Source of the DNA: Bacilli bacterium
Lineage (GTDB): Bacteria > Bacillota_I > Bacilli_A > ML615J-28 > CAG-313
Reading direction: 5' to 3'
DNA length: 8,411 bases
NCBI GenBank assembly: GCA_900770645.1
Contig: CAAGKY010000201.1
Location: 1-8,411 of the forward strand
Positions within the stretch are counted from its first letter, which is position 1, and each line of letters begins with the position of its first letter. Made by a program: the position numbers and the translations under genes. The notes under the pieces were generated by a model that was given only the letters and a program-made list of their open reading frames with translations, made no database searches and was not told the origin of the DNA. Positions 1-5,027 of this stretch are shown piece after piece.

Positions 1-1
1 C

Positions 2-994
2 TTATCTAGTCATGTATAACTTGATTACTTCCTGTACCATATTCTTAACTTTAACATTTTCATAATATACATTACCTAACTTATAATTTTTAACAAATGT
101 TTTCCATGCAGTATAATCACGAATTGCTGAAAGTAACATTGTATTAGGTGTATGATCATTTAAAGTACAAGCATATATTTGTTTAGTATTAATATCAGAT
201 GACACAAATATTTTACCAACTGAATAATCAAACCAAACACCAAAGATATGATCCTTATATTTAATACCAAAAGAACATTTAGATGTACCAGTTTTCTTTT
301 CAATAAAGTTTTTATTATCTAGTCTAAAGGAGTTTTCAATAGCATATTTAGAGTATTCAGTACCTTCAACTAATTTACCTAGTTTAGTATTGGCTTTAGC
401 TTCACGATACTTTTCATTATACATATACTGAACTAAGATTAAACCATTTTTATAAGTTTTAATATCGGTGTTATATGGAAGTTGAATATCAAAGTAAATG
501 AAATAAGGATTAGTAACAGTAACAGCATTACCTAGCATAAATATTCTAACATCTCTCATTCTGGCAATAGTTTCAATTAAACCTAAGAATATTTCAACTT
601 CATTTTTAAGGTAATATTGTCCACCCTCTTCAACAATAAACTCATCAAAGATAATATTTTTAACATTAGGAAAGTTAGTTGATTTAAGACTTTGAGCAGT
701 AGTTAGAGATAGTGCATAACCACATTTTTGATTATCAATATAGAACTTAGAACTTTTAGCTGATAGTTCATGATCTGAAAATTCATTATTTTTAACTAAC
801 TCTTGAAAGAACTCTGGAACTGCTTTTTGCAAGTCGCTTTTAAATCTTTTAATGTAAACAAATTCTTCACCTTTATTAATAAATTGTTTAGTAACGAACT
901 TAGAAGCACCATAAGTTTTACCAACACCTCTTTCACCAATTAAAAAATTAAGGAAGGCATTATATGTTAAGATTTTACTATAATCATAATACAT
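2..994 (-). CDS. DNA packaging (encapsidation) ATPase, phi29 gp16-like
   Basis: A 330-residue protein that should power translocation of phage DNA into the prohead. The sequence shows a Walker A P-loop (GERGVGKT, about residues 20-27), a Walker B strand ending in acidic catalytic residues (IIFDEF, D117 and E118), and a following strand with a GN pair (FMLGNAVTVTNPYF), as expected for an ASCE ATPase. Length and motif placement match phi29 gp16 (about 332 residues; podovirus encapsidation protein family). The C-terminal third should correspond to the degenerate nuclease-like domain of gp16, which is inference. The ATG at 994-992 is preceded on the minus strand by an AAGGAAGGTG ribosome binding site at about 1004-1013. 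The gene lies directly downstream of the predicted packaging RNA and probably shares its promoter. The stop codon is at 4-2, so the gene is complete. Confidence 0.93.
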   Translation of the reverse strand: MYYDYSKILTYNAFLNFLIGERGVGKTYGASKFVTKQFINKGEEFVYIKRFKSDLQKAVPEFFQELVKNNEFSDHELSAKSSKFYIDNQKCGYALSLTTAQSLKSTNFPNVKNIIFDEFIVEEGGQYYLKNEVEIFLGLIETIARMRDVRIFMLGNAVTVTNPYFIYFDIQLPYNTDIKTYKNGLILVQYMYNEKYREAKANTKLGKLVEGTEYSKYAIENSFRLDNKNFIEKKTGTSKCSFGIKYKDHIFGVWFDYSVGKIFVSSDINTKQIYACTLNDHTPNTMLLSAIRDYTAWKTFVKNYKLGNVYYENVKVKNMVQEVIKLYMTR

Positions 995-1021
995 ATATTT
1001 TTCACCTTCCTTATTATATAG

Positions 1022-1132
1022 AGTGATTATAAAGGATTATAATGCAGGACACCACTCCATTTAATTGTATATCTGGCTCTTCACCATTGGTATGATATAC
1101 AATGTACATTATATTAAATCCTCTATATCACT
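1022..1132 (-). ncRNA. Packaging RNA (pRNA) of phi29 type, predicted from structure
   Basis: The minus-strand RNA folds into the phi29 pRNA layout. The closing helix A pairs 1127-1132 with 1022-1027, then 1117-1126 with 1029-1038 (one G-U; U at 1028 bulged), then 1107-1112 with 1039-1044. Four bases (1113-1116) bulge from the 5' strand, like the CCA bulge of phi29 pRNA. A perfect 10-bp E stem pairs 1094-1103 with 1064-1073. It encloses a single-stranded CE segment containing ACCA (1091-1088) and a C hairpin UGGU-GAAGA-GCCA (1086-1074). A short D hairpin (GGA/UCC, 1058-1047) has a GUGGUG loop, whose UGGU (1054-1051) is complementary to ACCA. That is the pattern used for intermolecular loop-loop contacts in pRNA rings. 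It sits directly upstream of the gp16-like ATPase. Primary sequence is not obviously phi29-like, so the call rests on structure and context. Confidence 0.82.
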
Positions 1133-1138
1133 AATTAG

Positions 1139-1167
1139 ATTATAACAAATAAAGTTAATTTAGTCAA
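1139..1167 (-). promoter_or_regulatory. Sigma-A-type promoter for pRNA and packaging ATPase
   Basis: Reading the minus strand, TTGACT (1167-1162) and a consensus TATAAT (1144-1139) are separated by 17 bases. The expected start of transcription is about 1132, which is the first paired base of the predicted packaging RNA. No terminator-like T run separates the RNA from the ATPase ribosome binding site, so one transcript probably carries both. Confidence 0.75.
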
Positions 1168-1174
1168 TTATTAA

Positions 1175-1212
1175 CTTTTTGAAAAACTTTTTTAAAAACT
1201 TTTTGAAAAAGT
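1175..1212. promoter_or_regulatory. Helically spaced A/T tracts between divergent promoters
   Basis: Three T-tract/A-tract units (TTTTTGAAAAA, TTTTTTAAAAA, TTTTTGAAAAA) have centres at about 1181, 1193 and 1205, roughly 12 bp apart. The outer two are copies of a 14-base direct repeat, AACTTTTTGAAAAA. The last is a perfect inverted repeat with 7-base arms around a central G (1198-1212), ending two bases before the -35 box of the rightward promoter. This could be bent DNA, an UP element, or a binding site for a phage or host regulator. Which one cannot be read from sequence alone. Confidence 0.5.
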
Positions 1213-1213
1213 A

Positions 1214-1242
1214 TTGACATTATTAAAATTATATAGTATTAT
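1214..1242 (+). promoter_or_regulatory. Sigma-A-type early promoter for the rightward operon
   Basis: A consensus -35 TTGACA (1214-1219) and a -10 TATTAT (1237-1242) are separated by 17 bases. Transcription would start near 1249, just ahead of the AAAGGAAGGA ribosome binding site (1254-1263) of the first small gene. It diverges from the pRNA/ATPase promoter, with the A/T tracts between. It probably drives the genes from 1273 through the polymerase, at least as far as the hairpin after the SSB gene. Confidence 0.78.
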
Positions 1243-1272
1243 GGAATTACATTAAAGGAAGGATTGATAAAA

Positions 1273-1380
1273 ATGAAGAATAGAAAGAAAAGGTACAAAT
1301 TAAAGAACTGGGTAGTAGTAGCTTTATTTTATAGTGAAATAATTATTGCAACATTACTTATAATAAATAGTAATAGGTGA
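1273..1380 (+). CDS. Small single-span membrane protein, first early gene
   Basis: A 35-residue ORF starts at ATG 1273 behind a strong AAAGGAAGGA ribosome binding site, directly after the early promoter. The first dozen residues are very basic (MKNRKKRYKLKN), followed by a hydrophobic segment at about residues 13-31 (WVVVALFYSEIIIATLLII). The positive-inside rule predicts the basic N-terminus in the cytoplasm, with almost nothing outside. The family is not recognised. phi29-type phages make early membrane proteins that organise replication at the membrane (p1, p16.7), and a similar role is a guess from position. The AGGTGA at its end (1375-1380) is the likely ribosome binding site for the next gene. 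Confidence 0.68.
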   Translation: MKNRKKRYKLKNWVVVALFYSEIIIATLLIINSNR

Positions 1381-1384
1381 TAAT

Positions 1385-1612
1385 ATGGAAGAATTTAAGT
1401 TACAGTTTTATTTTAATTTATATAAAGATTATCCAATAGCAAGTAGAGATAAGTTTAAGAAATATTTTGAGAATAATCATGGAGTATTCAAATATTTTAA
1501 TGAACTTATGGTAATGATAGATAAATATCAACATAAAAAATATGGAGAAACTTTACATAGTGATGTAGAATATTTCAATTTAAAATTACAAAGGAGAGGA
1601 ATAGGAAAATGA
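1385..1612 (+). CDS. Early phage protein of unknown function, 75 aa
   Basis: A 75-residue cytoplasmic protein with no recognised family. The N-terminal half is rich in aromatic residues (FKLQFYFNLYKDY) and the C-terminal half is basic and probably helical, ending in RRGIGK. The ATG at 1385 follows AGGTGA at 1375-1380. The stop overlaps the next start (ATGA at 1609-1612), so the two genes are probably translationally coupled. It has no cysteines and no membrane segment. Placement in the early operon suggests host takeover or replication control, but nothing in the sequence specifies the function. Confidence 0.75.
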   Translation: MEEFKLQFYFNLYKDYPIASRDKFKKYFENNHGVFKYFNELMVMIDKYQHKKYGETLHSDVEYFNLKLQRRGIGK

Positions 1613-1803
1613 AAGAAACTTATGATATGATAATTGAAAAATTAGAAAGAGATAAAATATCTTTTGATAGAGATATAAAAGATTTAATAGATAAAGTTGA
1701 ATATGACGATATAGCAAGAACAGGATATAATAGAGCTAAAGGAAAATTAGATTATTGTAATGATCTATTAGAATTCTTTAAGGAAGTAAGAGATAATTTA
1801 TGA
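1609..1803 (+). CDS. Early phage protein of unknown function, 64 aa, helical
   Basis: A highly charged 64-residue protein with alternating acidic and basic residues (IEKLERDKISFDRDIKDLIDK), likely all alpha-helical. The family is not recognised. It begins at the ATGA overlap with the previous gene, with a GGAGAGGA ribosome binding site at about 1591-1600. Its TGA stop (1801-1803) overlaps the ATG of the next, interrupted gene. The tight coupling on both sides marks it as a real operon member. Confidence 0.75.
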   Translation: MKETYDMIIEKLERDKISFDRDIKDLIDKVEYDDIARTGYNRAKGKLDYCNDLLEFFKEVRDNL

Positions 1804-1971
1804 TGAGTAAATCAATGATAACATATAGATTTATATACAAATATAAAGACTTGAATAGAACTACTAGCAAATTAGTAAGAGCCAAAAAATTTAAACGATG
1901 CAAAGAAATTATTCGAATATGAAATGTCTAATTATAACATTGAACTAAAAGAAGTAAAGTTGGTGAAATAA
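1803..1971 (+). pseudogene. Small early gene split by a one-base shift in an A6 run
   Basis: From ATG 1803 the reading frame gives MSKSMITYRFIYKYKDLNR and onward, stopping at TGA 1920-1922 after 39 residues. A second frame, closed upstream by TAA 1876-1878, is open from 1879 to TAA 1969-1971. It reads NLNDAKKLFEYEMSNYNIEL and on, ending exactly one base before the next ATG. Removing one A from the A6 run at 1884-1889 joins both parts into one plausible 55-residue protein ending in EVKLVK. Possible causes are a sequencing or assembly indel in the homopolymer, a real inactivating mutation, or frame restoration by slippage. The product family is not recognised. The start is coupled to the upstream stop (TGATG). 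Confidence 0.6.
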
Positions 1972-2268
1972 ATGAGAGAAAACAAAGAAGATATAATCAA
2001 ATACGCTTGTGATCTAGAAGATAAAATATGTAATTTAAATGCTGAAATAACAGAATTACAACAAGAAAACGAAAGATTAAAAGAGTGGAAAGAAGATTTA
2101 TTAAAAGAAAATATAGAATTAGAAAATATAAAGAAAGAAGCAATTGAATATATAAACCATGCACAAAATTATGGAACAATGGCACAAGTTATGCCACACT
2201 TAAAGCCTTATGTAAATGGTGATGATTTACTAAACATATTACAAAATGAAAGTGAAGATAATGAGTGA
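1972..2268 (+). CDS. Early coiled-coil protein of unknown function, 98 aa
   Basis: A 98-residue acidic protein. Residues of roughly 10-55 form a probable coiled coil with heptad-spaced leucine and isoleucine (DLEDKICNLNAEITELQQEN and onward), suggesting a dimer or partner binding. The C-terminal 40 residues are less regular (MAQVMPHLKPYVNGDDLLNI) and acidic at the end. A GGTGA ribosome binding site at 1962-1966 precedes ATG 1972, which directly abuts the stop of the interrupted gene. The stop overlaps the GTG start of the next gene (GTGA, 2265-2268). No family was recognised. The antisense ORF beneath it is a shadow. Confidence 0.75.
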   Translation: MRENKEDIIKYACDLEDKICNLNAEITELQQENERLKEWKEDLLKENIELENIKKEAIEYINHAQNYGTMAQVMPHLKPYVNGDDLLNILQNESEDNE

Positions 2269-2681
2269 AATTAAGTAAAATAAATAAGGAATTTATAGAT
2301 TTATATTATAAGAAAAAATTAGTGGCATATGAATTTGATGAAGAAAATGGTAAAGTGTATTTAACTGATAGTTATAGAATGTTTATTATAAATTATGAAG
2401 ATTTTATTTTTAGATTTGATTTATTTAGAAATGTATCATTAAAAAAATTATGCGATGATACTAACTATCAAGAAGGAATTATAACAAATACTTTATGTGT
2501 AGATAAATATAATATGAGAATAATTACAGATAAAGATAATTTATTAAATATTAAAGTAAATGATAAATATTTAGAGTTATTTGATAATCCTGAAGTTAAA
2601 GTTTTAGGTGAAGATAAACCTGTATTAATTTATGAAAAAGGTGAAATTGTTGGTTTAATTTTACCAATAAAGGTTTATTAA
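2265..2681 (+). CDS. Unknown early protein with sliding-clamp-like motifs, 138 aa
   Basis: A 138-residue protein starting at GTG 2265, which overlaps the TGA of the preceding gene. The nearby ATG at 2261 closes after five codons, so GTG is the only sensible start. No family was identified with certainty. Two segments resemble bacterial beta sliding clamps (DnaN). One is VYLTDSYRMFII at residues 31-42, like the clamp TDGHRL strand. The other is the C-terminus, KPVLIYEKGEIVGLILPIKV at 118-137, preceded by VNDKYLELFD, like the clamp ending of N-x-KYL, SPVLI and LIMPMRL. Its length matches a single clamp domain rather than the three-domain DnaN. Whether it forms a ring, mimics the host clamp or is unrelated is unknown. 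It is followed by a structured leader before the next gene. Confidence 0.7.
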   Translation: MKLSKINKEFIDLYYKKKLVAYEFDEENGKVYLTDSYRMFIINYEDFIFRFDLFRNVSLKKLCDDTNYQEGIITNTLCVDKYNMRIITDKDNLLNIKVNDKYLELFDNPEVKVLGEDKPVLIYEKGEIVGLILPIKVY

Positions 2682-2684
2682 TAG

Positions 2685-2739
2685 TCCTTAGGGTTATTTA
2701 TGATAACCTCTAGGAGTGTTAATTAACACTAGGAAGGAG
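2685..2739 (+). promoter_or_regulatory. Structured leader that could mask a ribosome binding site
   Basis: Two hairpins lie between the 138-residue gene and the ATG at 2744. The first pairs GGTTAT (2692-2697) with ATAACC (2703-2708) around TTATG, with an outer CCT/AGG extension (2686-2688 with 2712-2714). The second is a perfect 16-base palindrome, AGTGTTAATTAACACT (2715-2730). In addition TCCTT (2685-2689) is complementary to AAGGA (2734-2738) inside the AGGAAGGAG ribosome binding site, which would close a three-way junction over both hairpins and hide the site. This competes with the outer part of hairpin 1, giving a possible switch. The palindrome could equally be a DNA operator or an RNase site. 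There is no T run, so it is not an intrinsic terminator. Confidence 0.45.
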
Positions 2740-2743
2740 ATAT

Positions 2744-2911
2744 ATGAAAGAGGAATTTTGGAAAGAACTATTAAAGATTTTTGAAGATAATATTGATTTA
2801 CAAAGTAAACATGAAAAGTTATTTAAGAATATTACTTTAATAGTAGCTACTTCAAACAAGCATAAAGAACTAGAAGAGTTAAATAAAGAATTAACTGAAT
2901 TAAATAAATAA
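2744..2911 (+). CDS. Small charged helical protein of unknown function, 55 aa
   Basis: A 55-residue ORF from ATG 2744 with a very strong AGGAAGGAG ribosome binding site (2731-2739) at the end of a structured leader. The protein begins MKEEFWKELLKIFEDNIDL and ends in a leucine-spaced charged helix (KELEELNKELTELNK), so it is probably an amphipathic or short coiled-coil protein. The family is not recognised. It lies directly upstream of the probable SSB, separated by 19 bases containing the SSB ribosome binding site. It may be a replication accessory, by position only. Confidence 0.68.
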   Translation: MKEEFWKELLKIFEDNIDLQSKHEKLFKNITLIVATSNKHKELEELNKELTELNK

Positions 2912-2930
2912 AGAAGGAAGGTATTTTAAA

Positions 2931-3443
2931 ATGAAAGAAAAAGATATGGAAAAATTTATGGAAGAAGGAGAAAATATGAAAGAAGAACAAGTAAAAGAAA
3001 CAGGATTAATGATTAAAGATTTTAATGATATGGAAGCTATTGCAGGAAGAAGTAAAACTAATGTATTTACTACAATTACTGATAATAGACAAATATTTAA
3101 TTTAGAAAATAGTTGTGATTATAAACTAAATGATTGCAAGAATGAAGTAATTAGAGTTAAGGATGTTTTAATTAAAGTTATTGAAACACCTATGGCTGAA
3201 CCTGAAGTAAATGAAGAAACTGGAGAAATAGTAAGGGATAAAGAATATAAGAAAGTTACTATTTTAATTGATGATAATGGAAAATCTTATGTTACTGGAT
3301 CTAAAATGTTTACTAACCAAATGATGAGATATATCAATATGTTTGGTATTGGTGAGTTTGAAGAAGGACTTGTAATTAAGATTATTGAAAAATCTGTTAA
3401 GAACTCAGGAAATAAAGCTTTAGGATTTGAGTTAGTTGATTAA
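2931..3443 (+). CDS. Probable phage single-stranded DNA-binding protein
   Basis: A 170-residue soluble protein with no membrane segment. After a charged N-terminus it has an alternating, strand-rich core (NVFTTITDNRQIFNLENS; IRVKDVLIKVIETP; KKVTILIDDNGKSYVTGSKM) and then FTNQMMRYINMFG. The pattern and its place before the terminal protein/polymerase pair resemble SSBs of small protein-primed podoviruses. A direct match was not testable. The expected role is coating the displaced strand during strand-displacement replication. ATG 2931 has a GAAGGAAGG site at 2912-2920. An in-frame ATG at 2976 has its own GAAGAAGGAG site (2961-2970) five bases upstream and would give a 155-residue form. The upstream start is given here but the downstream one is equally credible. 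A terminator-like hairpin overlaps its 3' end. Confidence 0.58.
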   Translation: MKEKDMEKFMEEGENMKEEQVKETGLMIKDFNDMEAIAGRSKTNVFTTITDNRQIFNLENSCDYKLNDCKNEVIRVKDVLIKVIETPMAEPEVNEETGEIVRDKEYKKVTILIDDNGKSYVTGSKMFTNQMMRYINMFGIGEFEEGLVIKIIEKSVKNSGNKALGFELVD

Positions 3444-3457
3444 GCTAACTCTTTTCT
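3429..3457 (+). terminator. Intrinsic terminator-like hairpin after the SSB gene
   Basis: GAGTTAG (3429-3435) pairs perfectly with CTAACTC (3445-3451) around a 9-base loop and is followed by TTTTCT. The stem starts inside the last codons of the SSB gene, and the stop codon lies in the loop. The stem is short and AT-rich, so it more likely lowers expression of downstream genes than blocks it. Genes beyond have no obvious promoter of their own. Confidence 0.5.
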
Positions 3458-3469
3458 AAAAGGTGATTT

Positions 3470-3694
3470 ATGATTAAGATAAATAGAGAACATTTAGGGA
3501 AGTTTGGTAGAAGTTCTTATGGTTATGTATATACTGTTAAATATGGTGTAGTATTAAGTTTTAATTTAGAAACATTAGAATATCAAGGTGTAGAAACTTA
3601 TTTTAATCCATATAATGTTGGTAAAGTATATATGGAAGCTGAAAGAAAATTAGGTGAATTATATGCAAAGGGGATAATTGAAATATATGACTAA
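3470..3694 (+). CDS. Early phage protein of unknown function, 74 aa
   Basis: A 74-residue protein with an AAAGGTGA ribosome binding site (3459-3466) just past the SSB hairpin. The N-terminal half has glycine- and tyrosine-rich strands (GRSSYGYVYTVKYGVVLSF), then a likely helix (VGKVYMEAERKLGELYAKGI). A small beta-plus-helix fold is likely. No family is recognised and there is no membrane segment. Its last eight bases overlap the start of the next small gene. Confidence 0.72.
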   Translation: MIKINREHLGKFGRSSYGYVYTVKYGVVLSFNLETLEYQGVETYFNPYNVGKVYMEAERKLGELYAKGIIEIYD

Positions 3695-3812
3695 AATAAT
3701 TAGGTTTATGGATTATGTATATGATCATAGACATTTTATTGTAGGGTTATTGGTTGGAATAATTGTTGGTATAAGTTTATTATGTATTATGATGGCATTA
3801 GTAGGTGAATAA
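3687..3812 (+). CDS. Small single-span membrane protein, 41 aa
   Basis: A 41-residue ORF from ATG 3687, overlapping the end of the preceding gene in another frame. A polar N-terminus with histidines (TKIIRFMDYVYDHRH) is followed by a strongly hydrophobic, glycine-containing segment at about residues 17-39 (FIVGLLVGIIVGISLLCIMM). This is a typical single membrane helix with GxxxG-like spacing that could support self-association. An AAAGGGG ribosome binding site lies at 3667-3673, somewhat far from the start. The function is unknown. It could be a membrane anchor for replication, a small holin-like protein or a superinfection factor, and none is favoured by the sequence. Confidence 0.65.
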   Translation: MTKIIRFMDYVYDHRHFIVGLLVGIIVGISLLCIMMALVGE

Positions 3813-3813
3813 T

Positions 3814-3993
3814 ATGATAATAAAAAATAAAGACTTAAACAGAATGTTAAAGTTAAATGGTAGTGATTATGTTAAAATGATGTATTGTAATAGATATATT
3901 CATTTAACAGGAAAACAACTTGATTATGTTTTAAATTATAAGAGAGGTGGTGAAAAGGTTGAAAAGAGTAGAATACGATATAAACAAAAGTGA
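3814..3993 (+). CDS. Small basic protein of unknown function, 59 aa
   Basis: A 59-residue lysine-rich protein, starting at ATG 3814 behind AGGTGA (3803-3808). The in-frame GTG at 3805 overlaps that ribosome binding site and is less likely to be the start. The sequence (MIIKNKDLNRMLKLNGSDYV, then RYIHLTGKQLDYVLNYKRGG) looks like a small helical protein with a basic tail (KSRIRYKQK), compatible with nucleic acid binding but without a recognisable motif. Its 3' end overlaps the start of the next gene in another frame by about 35 bases. The GAGAGGTGG within it probably serves as that gene's ribosome binding site. Confidence 0.65.
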   Translation: MIIKNKDLNRMLKLNGSDYVKMMYCNRYIHLTGKQLDYVLNYKRGGEKVEKSRIRYKQK

Positions 3994-4255
3994 ATACTAT
4001 TTTCGGATCAATAAACTAACCTTCTTTTTTAGTAGTAAATTTAATTTAGCTAGATTTGAAACAGGATTTATTGATTATGTAAATGATGAAACTAATAAAA
4101 TGAAAGCTAAATATAAAGTAAATTTATTAATTAGTGATTATTTATTGGTATCATTTTATAAGAAAATTGAAAAAAGAGGTTTTAAAGTTTTAACTTATGA
4201 TGATAATGATGATATAATGGAATTATCTAAAGATTATACTTTTAAAATAAAGTAA
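3959..4255 (+). CDS. Phage protein of unknown function, about 98 aa, TTG start preferred
   Basis: A roughly 98-residue protein rich in aromatic and basic residues (YYFRINKLTFFFSSKFNLAR, then ETGFIDYVNDETNKMKAKYK), with an acidic patch (YDDNDDIMEL) near the end. Candidate starts are GTG 3947, GTG 3950 and TTG 3959. Only TTG has a well-spaced ribosome binding site (GAGAGGTGG at 3942-3950), so it was chosen. The upstream GTGs would add four or three residues. The SSKFNLARF segment resembles short phage proteins in which a small beta hairpin precedes helices, but no named family is claimed. It lies directly ahead of the terminal protein gene and ends 13 bases before it. Confidence 0.7.
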   Translation: MKRVEYDINKSEYYFRINKLTFFFSSKFNLARFETGFIDYVNDETNKMKAKYKVNLLISDYLLVSFYKKIEKRGFKVLTYDDNDDIMELSKDYTFKIK

Positions 4256-4268
4256 GAGGTGAGTTAAA

Positions 4269-5027
4269 ATGAATAATGGAAAAATACCAAGTATAATTAG
4301 ATGGACACGAAGTGATTATGCTAAACTTTCTTATGCAGTTAGACAGTTTAATAAAAGAGTATCAGAACTTGAAGGATTAGATAAAAATGTTGCACCACCA
4401 GAGTTTGATTATAAGGAAGTAAAAGAAAATATTTATTCTAGAAGAGAATTAAATCGTGTAATAAAATCATTAAAAAGATTTGGTAAAGAAAGCCAACAAA
4501 GAGTGGTAGAAACTTCATCTGGAGTTAAATTAACACAATGGGAATTAAGTGAGTTAAAGAAAGCTCAAAAAAGGAGTATTTCTAGAACTACAGATAAAGC
4601 TAGATTAATTGTAGAAAGTGATATCAATGTAATGGGTGATAAAGACTTTAAACAGTTAGTAAGAACTAGAGAAAGTATTGAAGATTTATTTAACCGAGTT
4701 GGTAGTGATTTTAGAAGAACAGCTGAAAGAACTTTAGCTTGGGGTAAGACTGATTATGAATTATGGAAAGCTTCAATATTTAGAGATAATTTTATGAATG
4801 CTCTAGAAGAAATGAGTACATATAGAAATTATAATTTATTATATGATAAATTAAAATCAATACAAAATCCAATTCAATTTTATAACTATGTAAGAAAATC
4901 AAATATCCTAAGTGATTTATTCTTATTTTATAAAGATAAAGCAACCTCTCAAACATATGGTGGATTTAAAGATAATCAAGAAGCTTTTGATACAGCTTTG
5001 TTTGATGAATTAAAGATTAATATGTAG
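4269..5027 (+). CDS. Candidate terminal protein (DNA replication primer protein)
   Basis: A 252-residue, highly charged, mostly helical protein, close to phi29 terminal protein in size (266 residues) and placed directly before the DNA polymerase. In protein-primed phages it supplies the hydroxyl to which the first nucleotide is joined and stays linked to the 5' genome ends. The N-terminal and middle parts are basic (WTRSDYAKLSYAVRQFNKRV; SRRELNRVIKSLKRFGKESQ), suiting DNA binding. The C-terminal 80 residues, with ELWKASIFRDNF and FYNYVRKSNILSDLF, would be the priming domain. The priming residue cannot be fixed. T226, S227, T229 and Y230 near the C-terminus are candidates, since relatives use Ser, Thr or Tyr. 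A strong AGAGGTGAG site precedes ATG 4269. The TAG stop shares its G with the polymerase GTG start. Confidence 0.75.
   Translation: MNNGKIPSIIRWTRSDYAKLSYAVRQFNKRVSELEGLDKNVAPPEFDYKEVKENIYSRRELNRVIKSLKRFGKESQQRVVETSSGVKLTQWELSELKKAQKRSISRTTDKARLIVESDINVMGDKDFKQLVRTRESIEDLFNRVGSDFRRTAERTLAWGKTDYELWKASIFRDNFMNALEEMSTYRNYNLLYDKLKSIQNPIQFYNYVRKSNILSDLFLFYKDKATSQTYGGFKDNQEAFDTALFDELKINM

Noticed and set aside
1083..1091. ACC-ATT-GGT as a stand-alone small hairpin in the pRNA region
   Set aside because: It is possible locally on either strand, but it competes with the C hairpin and would bury the ACCA that matches the D loop. The full pRNA-like fold explains more of the sequence.
1884..1896. Programmed -1 frameshift at a TTTAAAC-type slippery sequence
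   Set aside because: Although TTTAAAC is present at 1890-1896, the frame that must be entered is +1 (or -2) relative to the first frame, so -1 slippage would not join the two halves.
1997..2185. 62-codon minus-strand ORF, leucine/phenylalanine rich
   Set aside because: It lies entirely antisense to the coiled-coil gene, has no ribosome binding site or promoter, and its hydrophobic composition follows from AT-rich helical codons on the other strand.
3805..3813. GTG 3805 as start of the 59-residue basic protein
   Set aside because: It overlaps the AGGTGA ribosome binding site that is correctly spaced for ATG 3814, so the downstream start was chosen.
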